In this document: piece after piece, positions 39,221 through 48,489 of the stretch
Layout of the letters: the number at the start of each line of letters is the position of its first letter
Position numbering within the stretch: position 1 is the stretch's first letter
NCBI GenBank assembly: GCA_029972135.1
Contig: CP124755.1
Location: 2,598,501-2,662,500, forward strand
Reading direction: 5' to 3'
Origin: Candidatus Thiocaldithrix dubininis
GTDB lineage: Bacteria; Pseudomonadota; Gammaproteobacteria; Thiotrichales; Thiotrichaceae
Length of the DNA stretch: 64,000 nucleotides
Notes under the pieces: generated by a model
What the model was told of the DNA's origin: nothing
What the model saw: the letters and a program-made list of their open reading frames with translations, nothing else
The model's database searches: none
Made by a program: the position numbers and the translations under genes

Positions 39221-41173
39221 ATGCCCTTACGCAATAATATAAAAATACTAAACGTCGTAGACAGTGTGTTGGCTATCACACTTTTAATAGCTCTGATTCT
39301 ATGGGCATTAAACGTCAGTGATCGGGTAAGCAACAATACATCCGAAGTGGCGCAAATGTTACAACACCACTCGATTATGCCACATGCGCCCTTGGAACAA
39401 CTACGTCTACAACAATCAGTGCAACAACTACAGGATATTCAAAAGGATATTCGTTTTATTCAGAATCAAGTGATCTTTTTTGTTTCTTCCATTTTACTGT
39501 TACTGATTACCAGCCGCTTATACTTAACGCGTCATTTTCAGCAACTAACACATACTGCACAAGCTGCTCAGCAAACAGCCGAAGAAATGTTACGCACTAA
39601 AGAACGTTTCTTAACCACCATGAGCCACGAAATCCGCACCCCCATGAATGGTGTTATTGGTATTACCCGTTTGCTTATGAATACACCATTAAACAGAAAA
39701 CAAACCGAGTTTGTGGAAAGTTTGGCAGTTAGCGGCGACCATTTACTCACCGTCATCAATGACGTGTTAGATTTCTCTAAAATTGAAGCGGGCAAATTAC
39801 ATCTAAAAGCTGAACCCGTCGAAATTCGGGCTTGTATTGAAAACGTACTGAACTTATTGAGTTCTAAGGCTTTAGAAAAAGATTTAGAACTGGCTTATAG
39901 TGTTGATTCGGCTGTACCTTTGTATATTGAGGGGGATTTGGGACGTATCCGCCAAATTCTGACCAATCTAATTGGTAATGCGATTAAATTTACAGATAGC
40001 GGTGAGGTCATGGTCTTTGTAGCGGTTAAACAACGCGCCAATCATGGCTATGGTTTAGAGTTCAAAGTCAGCGATACCGGCCCCGGTATTCCTAAAGATC
40101 AAATCCACAGTATTTTTGATCAGTTCCAACGTTTGGATAATGCTGTTTCCAATAAGCATGAGGGCACTGGCTTAGGTTTAGCCATTAGCAAACGCTTAAT
40201 CGAATTAATGCAGGGCAAAATCTGGGTCGAAAGCACTGTAAACGTGGGTAGCAATTTCTATTTCTCCCTGCATACACAAGCGGCAGTCATGCCCGATGAA
40301 GGTAAATTGTGTTTACAAACTTCAATTCCAGCTTTAACGCAAAGACGTATTCTATTAATTGAAAACAACTCGGCTAACTTCCAAACCTTGCATTACTGTT
40401 GTACCTATTGGGGTATGCAAGCCGATATTACTCGTTCTAGTAGTGAAGCGCTGGCATGGCTCAGTGCGGGTAAACACTACGATGTAGCCATCATTGACAG
40501 TCGTTTACCAAACAATGGGGCATTAGAGGTTGCTAGCTATATTCGGCGGCGTCAAACCAAGGAACAATTGCCGTTAATTCTACTTGCGCCCCCCAATGAC
40601 AAGTTAGATAAAAACAAGGTGCGGGATTACTACAATTGTTATCTAACCAAGCCACTAACTCGCGCCCGCTTATTGAATAGCCTACTTAACACCCTTGACG
40701 TACAAGATTCTCTCTTAAAATCTGAAGTACCCGGCCAATTGTTAGGGCAAGTATTACCCCTCAAAATTTTATTGGCAGAAGACAATCCGATTAATCAAAT
40801 TGTGGCATCTGCCATTTTACAAGAGTTGGGCTATAGCGCGGACATTGTGCCCAATGGTCAAGAAGCTGTAACTGCCGCCTGCAATCAGCGTTATGATTTA
40901 ATTCTCATGGATATGCAAATGCCACTTATGGGTGGCTTAGAAGCAACTAAGCAAATTAAGGCGATTTTACCGCCGCACAAACAACCGATTATTATCGCCA
41001 TGACCGCAAATGCGCTGGAAGGTGATAAGCAAATTTGTTTAGATGCGGGTATGCATGATTACATTAGTAAGCCGGTATTACCTGAAACCGTAAAAAATGC
41101 TTTACAATATTGGTTTACCGATAGAATTAATTATAACAAAGAAGCAGAACATGAAAGTTTTAGTCAATCCTGA
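39221..41173 (+). CDS. BarA-like hybrid sensor histidine kinase with two receiver domains
   Basis: The 650-residue kinase has a small periplasmic sensor (about 50 residues) between TM helices at 10-31 and 84-101. A HisKA domain has the phospho-acceptor H136 in [15 protein letters not shown], and the HATPase_c domain has DTGPGIP and [10 protein letters not shown]. The first receiver is degenerate: it reads IENNS where the acidic pocket should be and lacks the usual Ser/Thr, though IIDSRLP keeps an Asp. The second receiver ([22 protein letters not shown]) looks functional. The last 23 nt overlap an HPt gene, so the phosphorelay is split BarA/TorS style, and that HPt gene is broken. No dedicated response regulator is adjacent. 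Confidence 0.92.
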   Translation: MPLRNNIKILNVVDSVLAITLLIALILWALNVSDRVSNNTSEVAQMLQHHSIMPHAPLEQLRLQQSVQQLQDIQKDIRFIQNQVIFFVSSILLLLITSRLYLTRHFQQLTHTAQAAQQTAEEMLRTKERFLTTMSHEIRTPMNGVIGITRLLMNTPLNRKQTEFVESLAVSGDHLLTVINDVLDFSKIEAGKLHLKAEPVEIRACIENVLNLLSSKALEKDLELAYSVDSAVPLYIEGDLGRIRQILTNLIGNAIKFTDSGEVMVFVAVKQRANHGYGLEFKVSDTGPGIPKDQIHSIFDQFQRLDNAVSNKHEGTGLGLAISKRLIELMQGKIWVESTVNVGSNFYFSLHTQAAVMPDEGKLCLQTSIPALTQRRILLIENNSANFQTLHYCCTYWGMQADITRSSSEALAWLSAGKHYDVAIIDSRLPNNGALEVASYIRRRQTKEQLPLILLAPPNDKLDKNKVRDYYNCYLTKPLTRARLLNSLLNTLDVQDSLLKSEVPGQLLGQVLPLKILLAEDNPINQIVASAILQELGYSADIVPNGQEAVTAACNQRYDLILMDMQMPLMGGLEATKQIKAILPPHKQPIIIAMTANALEGDKQICLDAGMHDYISKPVLPETVKNALQYWFTDRINYNKEAEHESFSQS

Positions 41174-41483
41174 AGCTTTAGAAGCGTTACCCGATTTTCT
41201 TATTCCGCAGTTAATTCAAGTCTTTGCCAGCACAACACCGCCTATGTTGCAGGAATTACAACAACAATTAATGGCACATGATGCCCATGCCTTTGGATAA
41301 ACGGCACATAAGCTAAAAGGTTCATGCGTCAGTTTAGGCGCAAGCGCAATGGCTGAAATTTGTGCCACCTTGCAATACAAAGGCGAACAACAAGATTTAA
41401 GCCAAGCACCTGTATTGCTTAAACAATTACAACAGCTTTATCCAGCGACATTAGACGCTTTGCAGGCTACTGTTCCCGCTTAA
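41151..41483 (+). pseudogene. HPt phosphotransfer gene interrupted by an in-frame TAA
   Basis: An ATG at 41151 inside the end of the hybrid kinase opens a frame that reads 49 codons, meets TAA at 41298-41300 and then continues in the same frame for 60 codons to TAA at 41481-41483. The downstream part encodes TAHKLKGSCVSLGASAMAE, the hallmark HPt helix with the phospho-accepting His three residues after the stop. Restoring one codon, for example CAA for TAA, would give a 110-residue HPt protein, the usual size. The premature product lacks the His and cannot relay phosphate. A nonsense mutation, an assembly error or stop-codon readthrough are possible causes. The end overlaps the DUF423 stop by 4 nt. 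Confidence 0.85.
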
Positions 41484-41857
41484 TCAGCTTTAGCTTTTAC
41501 CGCAAAGGCTAAGCATACCCAGCCAATAATAAAGGCTGTGCCACCTAGCGGCGTAATTATGGCAATAGCGGTTACGCCGCTGAGTACATATAGGTATAAA
41601 CTGCCTGAAAACAACAAAATACCCGTAATAAATGCATAACCCGCGTATTGTAGATAACGCTGCGGACTGTGTTGGGCTAACAAGCCTACGACCAATAACG
41701 CAAAGGTATGATAAAACTGATATTCCACGCCAGTATGAAAGCGTTGCAACATTTTGGCATCGACCGCCTTTTCTAAACTATGTGCACCAAATGCCCCCAG
41801 TATGACGGCTAATGCGCCAAACACACTGGCTATTAATAAAAATCGCTGAGCTTGCAT
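41480..41857 (-). CDS. DUF423 family membrane protein (YgdD-like)
   Basis: The 125-residue protein has four predicted transmembrane helices and the DUF423 signatures VILGAFGAHSLEK near the N-terminus, FHTGVEYQFYHTFALL and the late GGTAFIIGWVCLAF. Family members are small inner-membrane proteins of unknown function found across bacteria. It converges with the broken HPt gene, overlapping its final stop by 4 nt, and is divergent from the rhodanese gene. Confidence 0.88.
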   Translation of the reverse strand: MQAQRFLLIASVFGALAVILGAFGAHSLEKAVDAKMLQRFHTGVEYQFYHTFALLVVGLLAQHSPQRYLQYAGYAFITGILLFSGSLYLYVLSGVTAIAIITPLGGTAFIIGWVCLAFAVKAKAD

Positions 41858-41995
41858 GGCTAATTTCTCCTAATAACAGGCTTGTTCTCATACTACAGCT
41901 TGCTATTCCATGCAATTAACGGGGTAATTGAGCATATTATTATTTACTAATATATTGGCGCGTTTGTTGAATTGAAGCGTTTGAGGAAATTAATC

Positions 41996-42436
41996 ATGTC
42001 AATGGGCTTAATGGATTTTGTTATGGATGCCAAAAGCCGTATTCAAGAAGTAGATATTCATGCTGCTGAGCAATTAATGCATAGTGGTAACTATCAGGTC
42101 TTGGATGTACGCGAACCGGCTGAATTTTTATCAGGCACAGTGATTGAACACGCCTTGCATATTCCACGCGGAATTTTAGAAGCCGCCGCTGATAAAGACT
42201 ACGCAGCGGCTATTCCTGCTTTGCGTGATGGTCGAACACAAAAGTGGTTAGTCTTCTGCCGTTCCGGTGGGCGTGGCGCATTGGCAGCCGACACCTTGCA
42301 AAAAATGGGCTTTACACACGTGGTCAATGTATTAGGTGGTGTAGATGCGTGGTCACAAGCAGGCAAAGCTATGACCGTGCCCGATGATGCAGAAAGCTTA
42401 GTGCAATTAAAACAGCCTTGTATTCCCGTCAGCTAA
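41996..42436 (+). CDS. Rhodanese-domain sulfurtransferase
   Basis: The 146-residue protein is a single rhodanese domain with the QVLDVREPAEF substrate segment and the active-site loop C88-RSGGRGA, where the Cys carries a persulfide. The N-terminal 20 residues form a short helix before the domain, and there is no signal peptide, so it is cytoplasmic. It could move sulfane sulfur in sulfur metabolism or thiolation pathways; the partner is unknown. The ATG at 41996 follows a gagg motif by 8 nt and is preferred to a TTG 24 nt upstream. It ends in a hairpin shared with convergent rsmD. Confidence 0.88.
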   Translation: MSMGLMDFVMDAKSRIQEVDIHAAEQLMHSGNYQVLDVREPAEFLSGTVIEHALHIPRGILEAAADKDYAAAIPALRDGRTQKWLVFCRSGGRGALAADTLQKMGFTHVVNVLGGVDAWSQAGKAMTVPDDAESLVQLKQPCIPVS

Positions 42437-42444
42437 ACTGACGG
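42426..42444. terminator. Hairpin over the converging stops of the rhodanese gene and rsmD
   Basis: The 7-bp stem ccgtcag/ctgacgg with a 5-nt loop contains both stop codons in or beside its loop. It may act as a compact bidirectional terminator, though T-runs are short. Confidence 0.45.
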
Positions 42445-43026
42445 TTTAACGGCGCTGAGTAATAAACTTTGCACCTGTCCGGCTTTGGTTTGGCGATAAA
42501 TCGTCAAACCAAACTGGCCTAAATCCAATTGCGCTTCGGCTTCTTGCTCTAAATAAATCAAACCCTCTGCTTTTAACAAACCACGCGCATTAATCAAGTT
42601 TAATACCTTAGGCAAAAAATCTTGCCGAAACGGTGGGTCTAGAAAAATCAGGTCAAAGCTTTGTGTTTCCCGCTGCAAATAACGCAAAGCATCATCATTG
42701 ATCAACTGTGCGCCCGTTGCTTGCAATAGTTGAATATTTTGGTGTAAGGCATTCGCGGCAGCCGTATGCTTTTCCACCATGACGACTTGCGTTGCACCGC
42801 GTGATAAAGCCTCAAAACCTAATGCGCCACTACCAGCAAATAAATCTAAGCAACGCGCCCCCGCTAGATGCCCTTGTAACCAATTAAATAAGGTTTCGCG
42901 GACTCGATCTGGGGTAGGACGTAAATGCGGCGCGTCGACGAAGCTTAAGCGTCGACTCCGCCATTCCCCACCAATAATGCGCAGTAGATTACTACTGCCC
43001 TTGCGCGTTTGGCTGGGCTTGTGCAT
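42433..43026 (-). CDS. rsmD: 16S rRNA (guanine(966)-N2)-methyltransferase
   Basis: The 197-residue enzyme methylates N2 of G966 in 16S rRNA. It contains the opening LRIIGGEWRSRRLSF, RPTPDRVRETLFNWL, the SAM motif CLDLFAGSGALGFEALSRGA and the catalytic LIFLDPPF. The ATG at 43026 is preferred because homology begins soon after, giving normal length. It overlaps the upstream M16 gene by 35 nt. The rsmD-M16-M16-ftsY neighbourhood matches Pseudomonas. Confidence 0.94.
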   Translation of the reverse strand: MHKPSQTRKGSSNLLRIIGGEWRSRRLSFVDAPHLRPTPDRVRETLFNWLQGHLAGARCLDLFAGSGALGFEALSRGATQVVMVEKHTAAANALHQNIQLLQATGAQLINDDALRYLQRETQSFDLIFLDPPFRQDFLPKVLNLINARGLLKAEGLIYLEQEAEAQLDLGQFGLTIYRQTKAGQVQSLLLSAVKPSV

Positions 43027-44359
43027 TCGCTTTACTATCCTTAGGTTGTGCGTCTTCACCGCCGACAATAACCGTTACCATTTTATCGGGCTGTATCCGA
43101 CGTTGAAAGGCATCCGCAATTTGCGCAGGTGTTACGGCATTAATCTTGTTAGTGAACATGTCTAAATAATCCAGCGGTAATTCATAGAAACCGATGACGC
43201 CCACATAGCTGGCAATCTGGCTATTATTGGCGGTACGTAAAGGAAAACCACCCGTCACATCTTTCTTAGAGGCATCTAATTCAGCCGTGGTTACACCGTC
43301 TTTTTCAAACTTATTTAACACATCCCGCACGACCGTTAAGGCCTGTTCAGTTTGTTCTTTTTTAGTTTGTAGACCAATCTGGAATGTACCTAGTTGCGCC
43401 ATTGGTGCAAAGTAACTATACACGCTATAACTTAAACCGCGATCTGTACGGACTTCTTTCATTAAACGCGAGGTGAAACCACTCCCCCCCAAAATCTGAT
43501 TGCCCATATAGAGGGTGAAATAGTCTGGGTCAACACGTTTATCACCCGCCTGCCCCACAATAATATGCGCTTGCGTAGCAGGATAGGGAATTTTAACCGT
43601 CTTGGCTTCGGTTAAGGGTTTAACCTCTGGTAAGGCAGGAGCTTTTTCGCCACTTGGCAATACCGCTGCCACTTGTTGCGCTAACTTTTCGGCTTGCGCT
43701 TTATCCAAAGCCCCCACAATCACTAAGAGACCATTTTTCGCCACATAATACTGTTGATAAAATGCTTTCAAATCAGCAACTGTTAACGCAGAAATAGTGG
43801 CTTCTGTGCCATTTTCTGACTGCCCATAGGGGTGATCGGCATATACCGCTTTGGCAAAAGCTTTACCTGCTAAGGTTTCTGGGCTTTGCTTTTCTGCTTC
43901 TAAGCCGACTAAGGTTAGTTTCTGTACCCGCTCAAAGTCTTTTTGTGGAAAATCTGGTTTCGCTACCACTGTTAACCAAAGCTCGACCGCTTTATTCAGC
44001 TCTTTATCTATCGTAATGGTGCGTAAACCCACAGACGCATTATCCATTGACGTGCCCGACGCAAAGTTTGCGCCGATAGACTCAAACTGTTCAGCAATCT
44101 GATCTTCGCTTAAACCCGCAGCGCCTTTATTCAACATACTGTTGGTCAACATGCTTAAGCCTTGCTTGCTACCGTCACGGGCGCTACCCGCATCAAAGAC
44201 TAAGCTTAAATCCACCATTGGCAATTCAGGAGCGGCAACGTAATACACTCGTAAACCGTTAGCGGTCGTCCACGATTCAATTTTCGGTGCAGCCCAACTC
44301 AGCGTAGTACTGCTTAAACTAATAAGGGCGACAGCCAACACAATCATTTTTTTTAACAT
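42992..44359 (-). CDS. M16 family peptidase-like protein, non-catalytic subunit
   Basis: The 455-residue exported protein (signal peptide ending STTLSWA) has the two-domain M16 clamshell fold. Segments such as RVYYVAAPELPMVDLSLVFDAGSARDG and VRTDRGLSYSVYSYFAP are typical of the family. The zinc-binding HxxEH motif is replaced: the equivalent helix reads LSMLTNSMLNKG. So it is probably the inactive partner of the adjacent catalytic M16 protein, as in heterodimeric M16B peptidases. The C-terminus is a Gln/Ala/Asn-rich tail. It lies 4 nt downstream of the catalytic subunit gene. Confidence 0.9.
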   Translation of the reverse strand: MLKKMIVLAVALISLSSTTLSWAAPKIESWTTANGLRVYYVAAPELPMVDLSLVFDAGSARDGSKQGLSMLTNSMLNKGAAGLSEDQIAEQFESIGANFASGTSMDNASVGLRTITIDKELNKAVELWLTVVAKPDFPQKDFERVQKLTLVGLEAEKQSPETLAGKAFAKAVYADHPYGQSENGTEATISALTVADLKAFYQQYYVAKNGLLVIVGALDKAQAEKLAQQVAAVLPSGEKAPALPEVKPLTEAKTVKIPYPATQAHIIVGQAGDKRVDPDYFTLYMGNQILGGSGFTSRLMKEVRTDRGLSYSVYSYFAPMAQLGTFQIGLQTKKEQTEQALTVVRDVLNKFEKDGVTTAELDASKKDVTGGFPLRTANNSQIASYVGVIGFYELPLDYLDMFTNKINAVTPAQIADAFQRRIQPDKMVTVIVGGEDAQPKDSKANAQAQPNAQGQ

Positions 44360-44363
44360 GGGC

Positions 44364-45788
44364 TTATCTCACAAAGGTAGGCGCAAATTTAGGTTTATTC
44401 GGATCAATCGGCTGCGGATCAAGTTCGGCTACTGTTAAACTGTCTTCCACTAAATATTTTTTAGCGACTGCCTGAATTTGCTCAGGCGTAACAGCCAAAA
44501 TATGATCGACATATTCATCGGCTAATTTATAACCCAAACCTACCGATTCTAGTGAACCTATCACCATTGCTTGCCCTTGTTGGGAATCACGCTCGTAAAT
44601 TTCTGAAGCAATGACTTGGGCTTTAACGCGTTCCAATTCTTCTGAGCTAACCGGTGCTTGTTTGAGCTTATCAATCTGCTCTAACAATGCGGTTTTAACC
44701 GTTTCAAGTTTCTGTCCTTTGGCAGGCATACCGCCTAACGTAAATAAATCTGCCATACGTCCATAGCCGCTATAACTGGCACTGGCTTCCGAAGCAATTT
44801 CTTTACCGCGAATCAGCTCTTTAGCAAAGCGCGAACTATTGCCACCGTCTAAAATACTGGCTAACACTTCTAAGGCATAAGCTTCCGATTTATCTTGCAA
44901 ACTCAGCATATTCGGCACTTTATACCCCAACATAATGTAAGGTAACTCGGCAGGCGCTTTCACCTTGATATAACGCGAACCGATTTGTTTTACTTCGGTT
45001 TGCGGTTTAGGCACAGGAATAGGTTCGGTTGGTTTTAAAGGACCATAGTACTGCTTAGCTAAGGCGTAGACTTTTTCGGGATCAACATCCCCGACCACCA
45101 CTAACGTAGCATTATTCGGCGCATACCAGCGTTCATACCACGCTCGTAAATCTTCCACAGTCATGGCATCTAAATCTGGCATCCACCCGATAACAGGGTT
45201 CTTATACGGGCTATTTAAAAACGCCACCGCTTCAAATTGTTCACGGGTTAAAGCAATGGGCTTATCTTCAGTACGCCAGCGACGTTCTTCCTTAACCACT
45301 TGAATTTCTTTTTTAAATTCTTCAGGTGGTAAAGTTAAATTACGGACGCGATCTGATTCCAACTCAAATGCCACGTCTAAACGGTCGGCAGCAATCACTT
45401 GATAATAAGCGGTGTAGTCTTGGCTGGTAAAGGCGTTATCTTCCGCGCCATTTTCCGCAATAATGCGGTTAAATTCACCCGTTGGATATTTTTTCGTGCC
45501 TTTAAACATCATGTGTTCAACCACATGCGAAATGCCGGTTGAGCCATTGGGTTCATAGCTTGAACCCACTTTATACCAAAGTTGCACCACCGCAATGGGC
45601 GCACGCTTATCCTGTTTAACCAGAACTTTGAGACCATTATCCAATTTATATTCAAATACGGGCACTTGCGGTTTGATCCGCTCAATCGCCGTACTGGGTT
45701 GTATAAAAAAGCCTGCAAACCCCAAGGAAACCACTAAAATTGTTTTGATTTTACGGACTTTGCCGGTAAATGTTAGTATCCTTCGCAT
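44364..45788 (-). CDS. M16 family zinc metallopeptidase, catalytic subunit
   Basis: The 474-residue protein is an M16B peptidase with intact zinc motif H88-V-V-E91-H92 in ISHVVEHMMFKGT and the downstream Glu-rich helix KKEIQVVKEERRWR that supplies the third ligand region. An N-terminal hydrophobic segment (residues 16-34) serves as signal peptide or anchor, placing it in the periplasm. It is followed by its non-catalytic homologue, so the pair likely forms one heteromeric peptidase that degrades small peptides or processes envelope proteins. The ATG at 45788 directly abuts an aggtgag motif, so the exact start is uncertain. It is divergent from ftsY. Confidence 0.92.
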   Translation of the reverse strand: MRRILTFTGKVRKIKTILVVSLGFAGFFIQPSTAIERIKPQVPVFEYKLDNGLKVLVKQDKRAPIAVVQLWYKVGSSYEPNGSTGISHVVEHMMFKGTKKYPTGEFNRIIAENGAEDNAFTSQDYTAYYQVIAADRLDVAFELESDRVRNLTLPPEEFKKEIQVVKEERRWRTEDKPIALTREQFEAVAFLNSPYKNPVIGWMPDLDAMTVEDLRAWYERWYAPNNATLVVVGDVDPEKVYALAKQYYGPLKPTEPIPVPKPQTEVKQIGSRYIKVKAPAELPYIMLGYKVPNMLSLQDKSEAYALEVLASILDGGNSSRFAKELIRGKEIASEASASYSGYGRMADLFTLGGMPAKGQKLETVKTALLEQIDKLKQAPVSSEELERVKAQVIASEIYERDSQQGQAMVIGSLESVGLGYKLADEYVDHILAVTPEQIQAVAKKYLVEDSLTVAELDPQPIDPNKPKFAPTFVR

Positions 45789-45833
45789 CTCTCACCTATT
45801 TCGCACACCAAAATTTGGGCGGTTCATTGTACG

Positions 45834-46862
45834 ATGTTTGGATTTGGAAAGAAAAAAAAGCCAGAATTGACAGATGGTAATTCTGCAACGCCAGAAACAC
45901 AAAGCACCCCAACCCCAGCCGAACCTCAAGGCTTATTTGCTCGGCTAAAGCGTGGTTTGACTAAGACCGGCAATACTCTAACTGAGGGCATGAGCACCTT
46001 AGTGCTGGGCAAGAAAAAAATTGATGAAGAAGTTTTAGAAGAGCTTGAAACCAATCTCTTAACAGCGGACGTGGGCATGGAAGCGACCCGTGCCATTATG
46101 AGCGACTTAAGTACGCAAGTTAGCCGTAATGAATTGGCAGATTTGGACGCACTCAAACAAGCATTGTATAACAAAATGGTGCGTATTTTACGCCCGGTTA
46201 TGCAGCCCTTAGTGATTGATAACCAACAACATCAGCCTTACGTCATTTTAATGGTGGGCATTAATGGCGCGGGTAAAACCACCACAATTGGTAAGTTAGC
46301 CAAAAAATTCCAAGAAGACGGCAAATCGGTGATGTTAGCGGCAGGTGACACTTTCCGTGCTGCCGCCGTTGAACAATTAACCGTCTGGGGCGAGCGCAAT
46401 AATATTCCGGTGATTGCACAAGGCAGCGGTGCAGATACCGCATCCGTGATTTATGACGCCGTACAAGCCGCCAAATCTCGTAAAGTTGATGTGTTATTAG
46501 CCGATACCGCCGGGCGTTTACACACGCAAACCAATTTAATGGATGAATTGAAAAAAGTTAAACGGGTCATCCAGAAGTTTGATAACACTGCACCGCATGA
46601 AATTATGCTGATTGTGGATGCCAGCATTGGGCAAAATGCCTTAGTGCAAGCTCGACAATTTAATGAAGCGTTAGGGTTAACAGGTATTACGGTTACCAAA
46701 TTAGACGGTACTGCTAAAGGCGGTATTGTGTTTGCTATCGCCGAGCAGTTAAAAATTCCAGTGCGCTTTGTAGGCGTAGGCGAAGGGATTGATGATTTAC
46801 AAGCATTCAATGCCTATGAATTCACCAGTGCCTTACTTGGTGGTACAGCCGACACCCCATGA
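45834..46862 (+). CDS. ftsY: Signal recognition particle receptor FtsY
   Basis: The 342-residue GTPase docks the SRP-ribosome complex at the membrane. A short acidic/Pro-rich A region (residues 1-35) is followed by the N domain and the G domain with GINGAGKTTTIGKLA, the insertion-box DTFRAAAVEQL, DTAGRL and TKLDGTAKGG. The short A domain is common outside enterics. It heads the ftsY-ftsE-ftsX operon and overlaps ftsE by 4 nt. The SRP RNA gene is at 54362-54476. Confidence 0.96.
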   Translation: MFGFGKKKKPELTDGNSATPETQSTPTPAEPQGLFARLKRGLTKTGNTLTEGMSTLVLGKKKIDEEVLEELETNLLTADVGMEATRAIMSDLSTQVSRNELADLDALKQALYNKMVRILRPVMQPLVIDNQQHQPYVILMVGINGAGKTTTIGKLAKKFQEDGKSVMLAAGDTFRAAAVEQLTVWGERNNIPVIAQGSGADTASVIYDAVQAAKSRKVDVLLADTAGRLHTQTNLMDELKKVKRVIQKFDNTAPHEIMLIVDASIGQNALVQARQFNEALGLTGITVTKLDGTAKGGIVFAIAEQLKIPVRFVGVGEGIDDLQAFNAYEFTSALLGGTADTP

Positions 46863-47512
46863 TTGAATTTCGCCAAGTTAGCAAAAAATACCCCAATACC
46901 GGACAACTGGCGTTATATAACGTCAGTTTGAATATTGAATCGGGGGAAATGGTGTTTATTACCGGGCATTCGGGCGCGGGTAAAAGCACCTTATTAAAGC
47001 TAATTGCCTTGCTGGAACGCCCGAGCAAAGGCGAAATTTTTATTGGTGAGCGCTCCCTAGCTAACTTAAGCCAAAGCCAAATTCCCAACTATCGGCGGCG
47101 GATTGGCTTTATTTTTCAAGACCCGCATTTACTGTATGACCGCAGCGTATTCGATAATATTTCGCTGCCGTTACGTATTTCAGGCTTAAGCCAACCCGAA
47201 ACTAAACGACGCGTACAAGCCGCTATGGATAAAGTGGGTTTGTTAGGCAAGGAAAAAATTTCACCTTTGATGTTATCAGCGGGTGAAAAGCAGCGGGTAG
47301 GTATTGCGCGGGCAATGGTTAATAAACCTACGATTATCTTAGCCGATGAACCGACCGGCAATCTTGACCCTGAATTAGCCCAAGATATTATGTATACCTT
47401 CGCGCAATTTAATGAATTGGGCGCTACTGTGTTAATTGCGAGTCACGATCATACGCTGGTTGAACGCATGCAAAAACGCACCATTGTGTTACAAAAGGTG
47501 GCACATGAGTGA
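46859..47512 (+). CDS. ftsE: Cell division ATP-binding protein FtsE
   Basis: The 217-residue ABC ATPase has Walker A GHSGAGKST, the signature LSAGEKQRVGIARAM and Walker B IILADEPTGNLDP. With FtsX it forms a membrane complex at the divisome that activates peptidoglycan amidases through EnvC-type proteins. The ABC signature reads LSAGE where LSGGE/Q is more usual. It overlaps both neighbours (4 nt with ftsY, 8 nt with ftsX), so translation is coupled. Confidence 0.95.
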   Translation: MIEFRQVSKKYPNTGQLALYNVSLNIESGEMVFITGHSGAGKSTLLKLIALLERPSKGEIFIGERSLANLSQSQIPNYRRRIGFIFQDPHLLYDRSVFDNISLPLRISGLSQPETKRRVQAAMDKVGLLGKEKISPLMLSAGEKQRVGIARAMVNKPTIILADEPTGNLDPELAQDIMYTFAQFNELGATVLIASHDHTLVERMQKRTIVLQKVAHE

Positions 47513-48485
47513 CAGCAAACCCGCCTTACCTAGCCTACGCAAACCACAAACTAAAACCAGCCCCAGTCGCTTAGCAAGCTGGTGGAATCAACAAGCCGCT
47601 GCTATTAAATTCAGTATGGAACGCTTATGGTTTAATCCACTGTCAACGTGGATGACCTTAGCCGCGATTGCCATTGCGTTATCGCTGCCGACTGGCTTAA
47701 ATCTTATGCTGAAAAACTTGCAATCCTTAACCGATAGTAAGCGCGAAGTGCCAACCATGAGCTTATTTCTCAAGCAATCGGTTAGTGAGCAACAAGCCAA
47801 AGACTTAGCTGAATTACTGTCAGATTTGCCCGAAGTTAGCAAGGTCGAGGTCGTCACTAAAGAACAAGCCTTGGAAGACTTTCGCAAAATTACAGGCTTT
47901 GCTGAAACCTTAGAAACGCTGGGCGAAAATCCTTTACCCAATGTTTTGATTCTGACCCCACGCTTATCGTTATTAAGTCAGCAAGAAACCACTACAGAAC
48001 AATTTGCCGAAAAACTGAAGAAATATTCGCAAATTGAAAGCGTACAGATTGATGTGGAGTGGGTGGAGCGCTTAAAAGCTATTCTTGAAATTGCGCAACG
48101 CGTGGTGTTAGTCGTTGGTTTATTACTCAGTTTGACCGTGTTATTGGTGGTCGGCAATACCATTCGTTTGGATATTGAAAACCGCAAAGACGAAATCTAC
48201 GTCACACGTTTATTAGGCGCAACCAATCAATATATCCGCCGCCCGTTTATTTACGGTGGTTTATGGCTAGGTTTATTCGGCGGCATTCTGAGCCTTGTTA
48301 TTGTGCAATTGGCGCTACTGTTACTCGTACCGCCCGTGCAACATTTATCCAGTCTCTACGGCGGCGAATTTACCTTAAAAGGCGTGGATACCGTTATGAC
48401 GCTGCAAATTTTAGCCGCCAGTTGTGCGCTAGGCATGGCAGGCGCTTGGTTAGCTGCCAGCCAACATTTGTGGAAAGAACAATAG
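47505..48485 (+). CDS. ftsX: Cell division protein FtsX
   Basis: The 326-residue permease-like protein has an N-terminal cytoplasmic part, TM1 near WMTLAAIAIALSLPTGLNLML, a periplasmic ECD (EVPTMSLFLKQSVSEQQAKD to IDVEWVERL), and three C-terminal helices with IRLDIENRKDEIYVTRLLGATN between them. This is the FtsX topology. The ATG at 47505 lies inside the last codons of ftsE, giving standard length; the frame is open further upstream. In Pseudomonas rpoH follows; here it is replaced by a convergent peptide ABC transporter gene. Confidence 0.95.
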   Translation: MSDSKPALPSLRKPQTKTSPSRLASWWNQQAAAIKFSMERLWFNPLSTWMTLAAIAIALSLPTGLNLMLKNLQSLTDSKREVPTMSLFLKQSVSEQQAKDLAELLSDLPEVSKVEVVTKEQALEDFRKITGFAETLETLGENPLPNVLILTPRLSLLSQQETTTEQFAEKLKKYSQIESVQIDVEWVERLKAILEIAQRVVLVVGLLLSLTVLLVVGNTIRLDIENRKDEIYVTRLLGATNQYIRRPFIYGGLWLGLFGGILSLVIVQLALLLLVPPVQHLSSLYGGEFTLKGVDTVMTLQILAASCALGMAGAWLAASQHLWKEQ

Positions 48486-48489
48486 CCTT

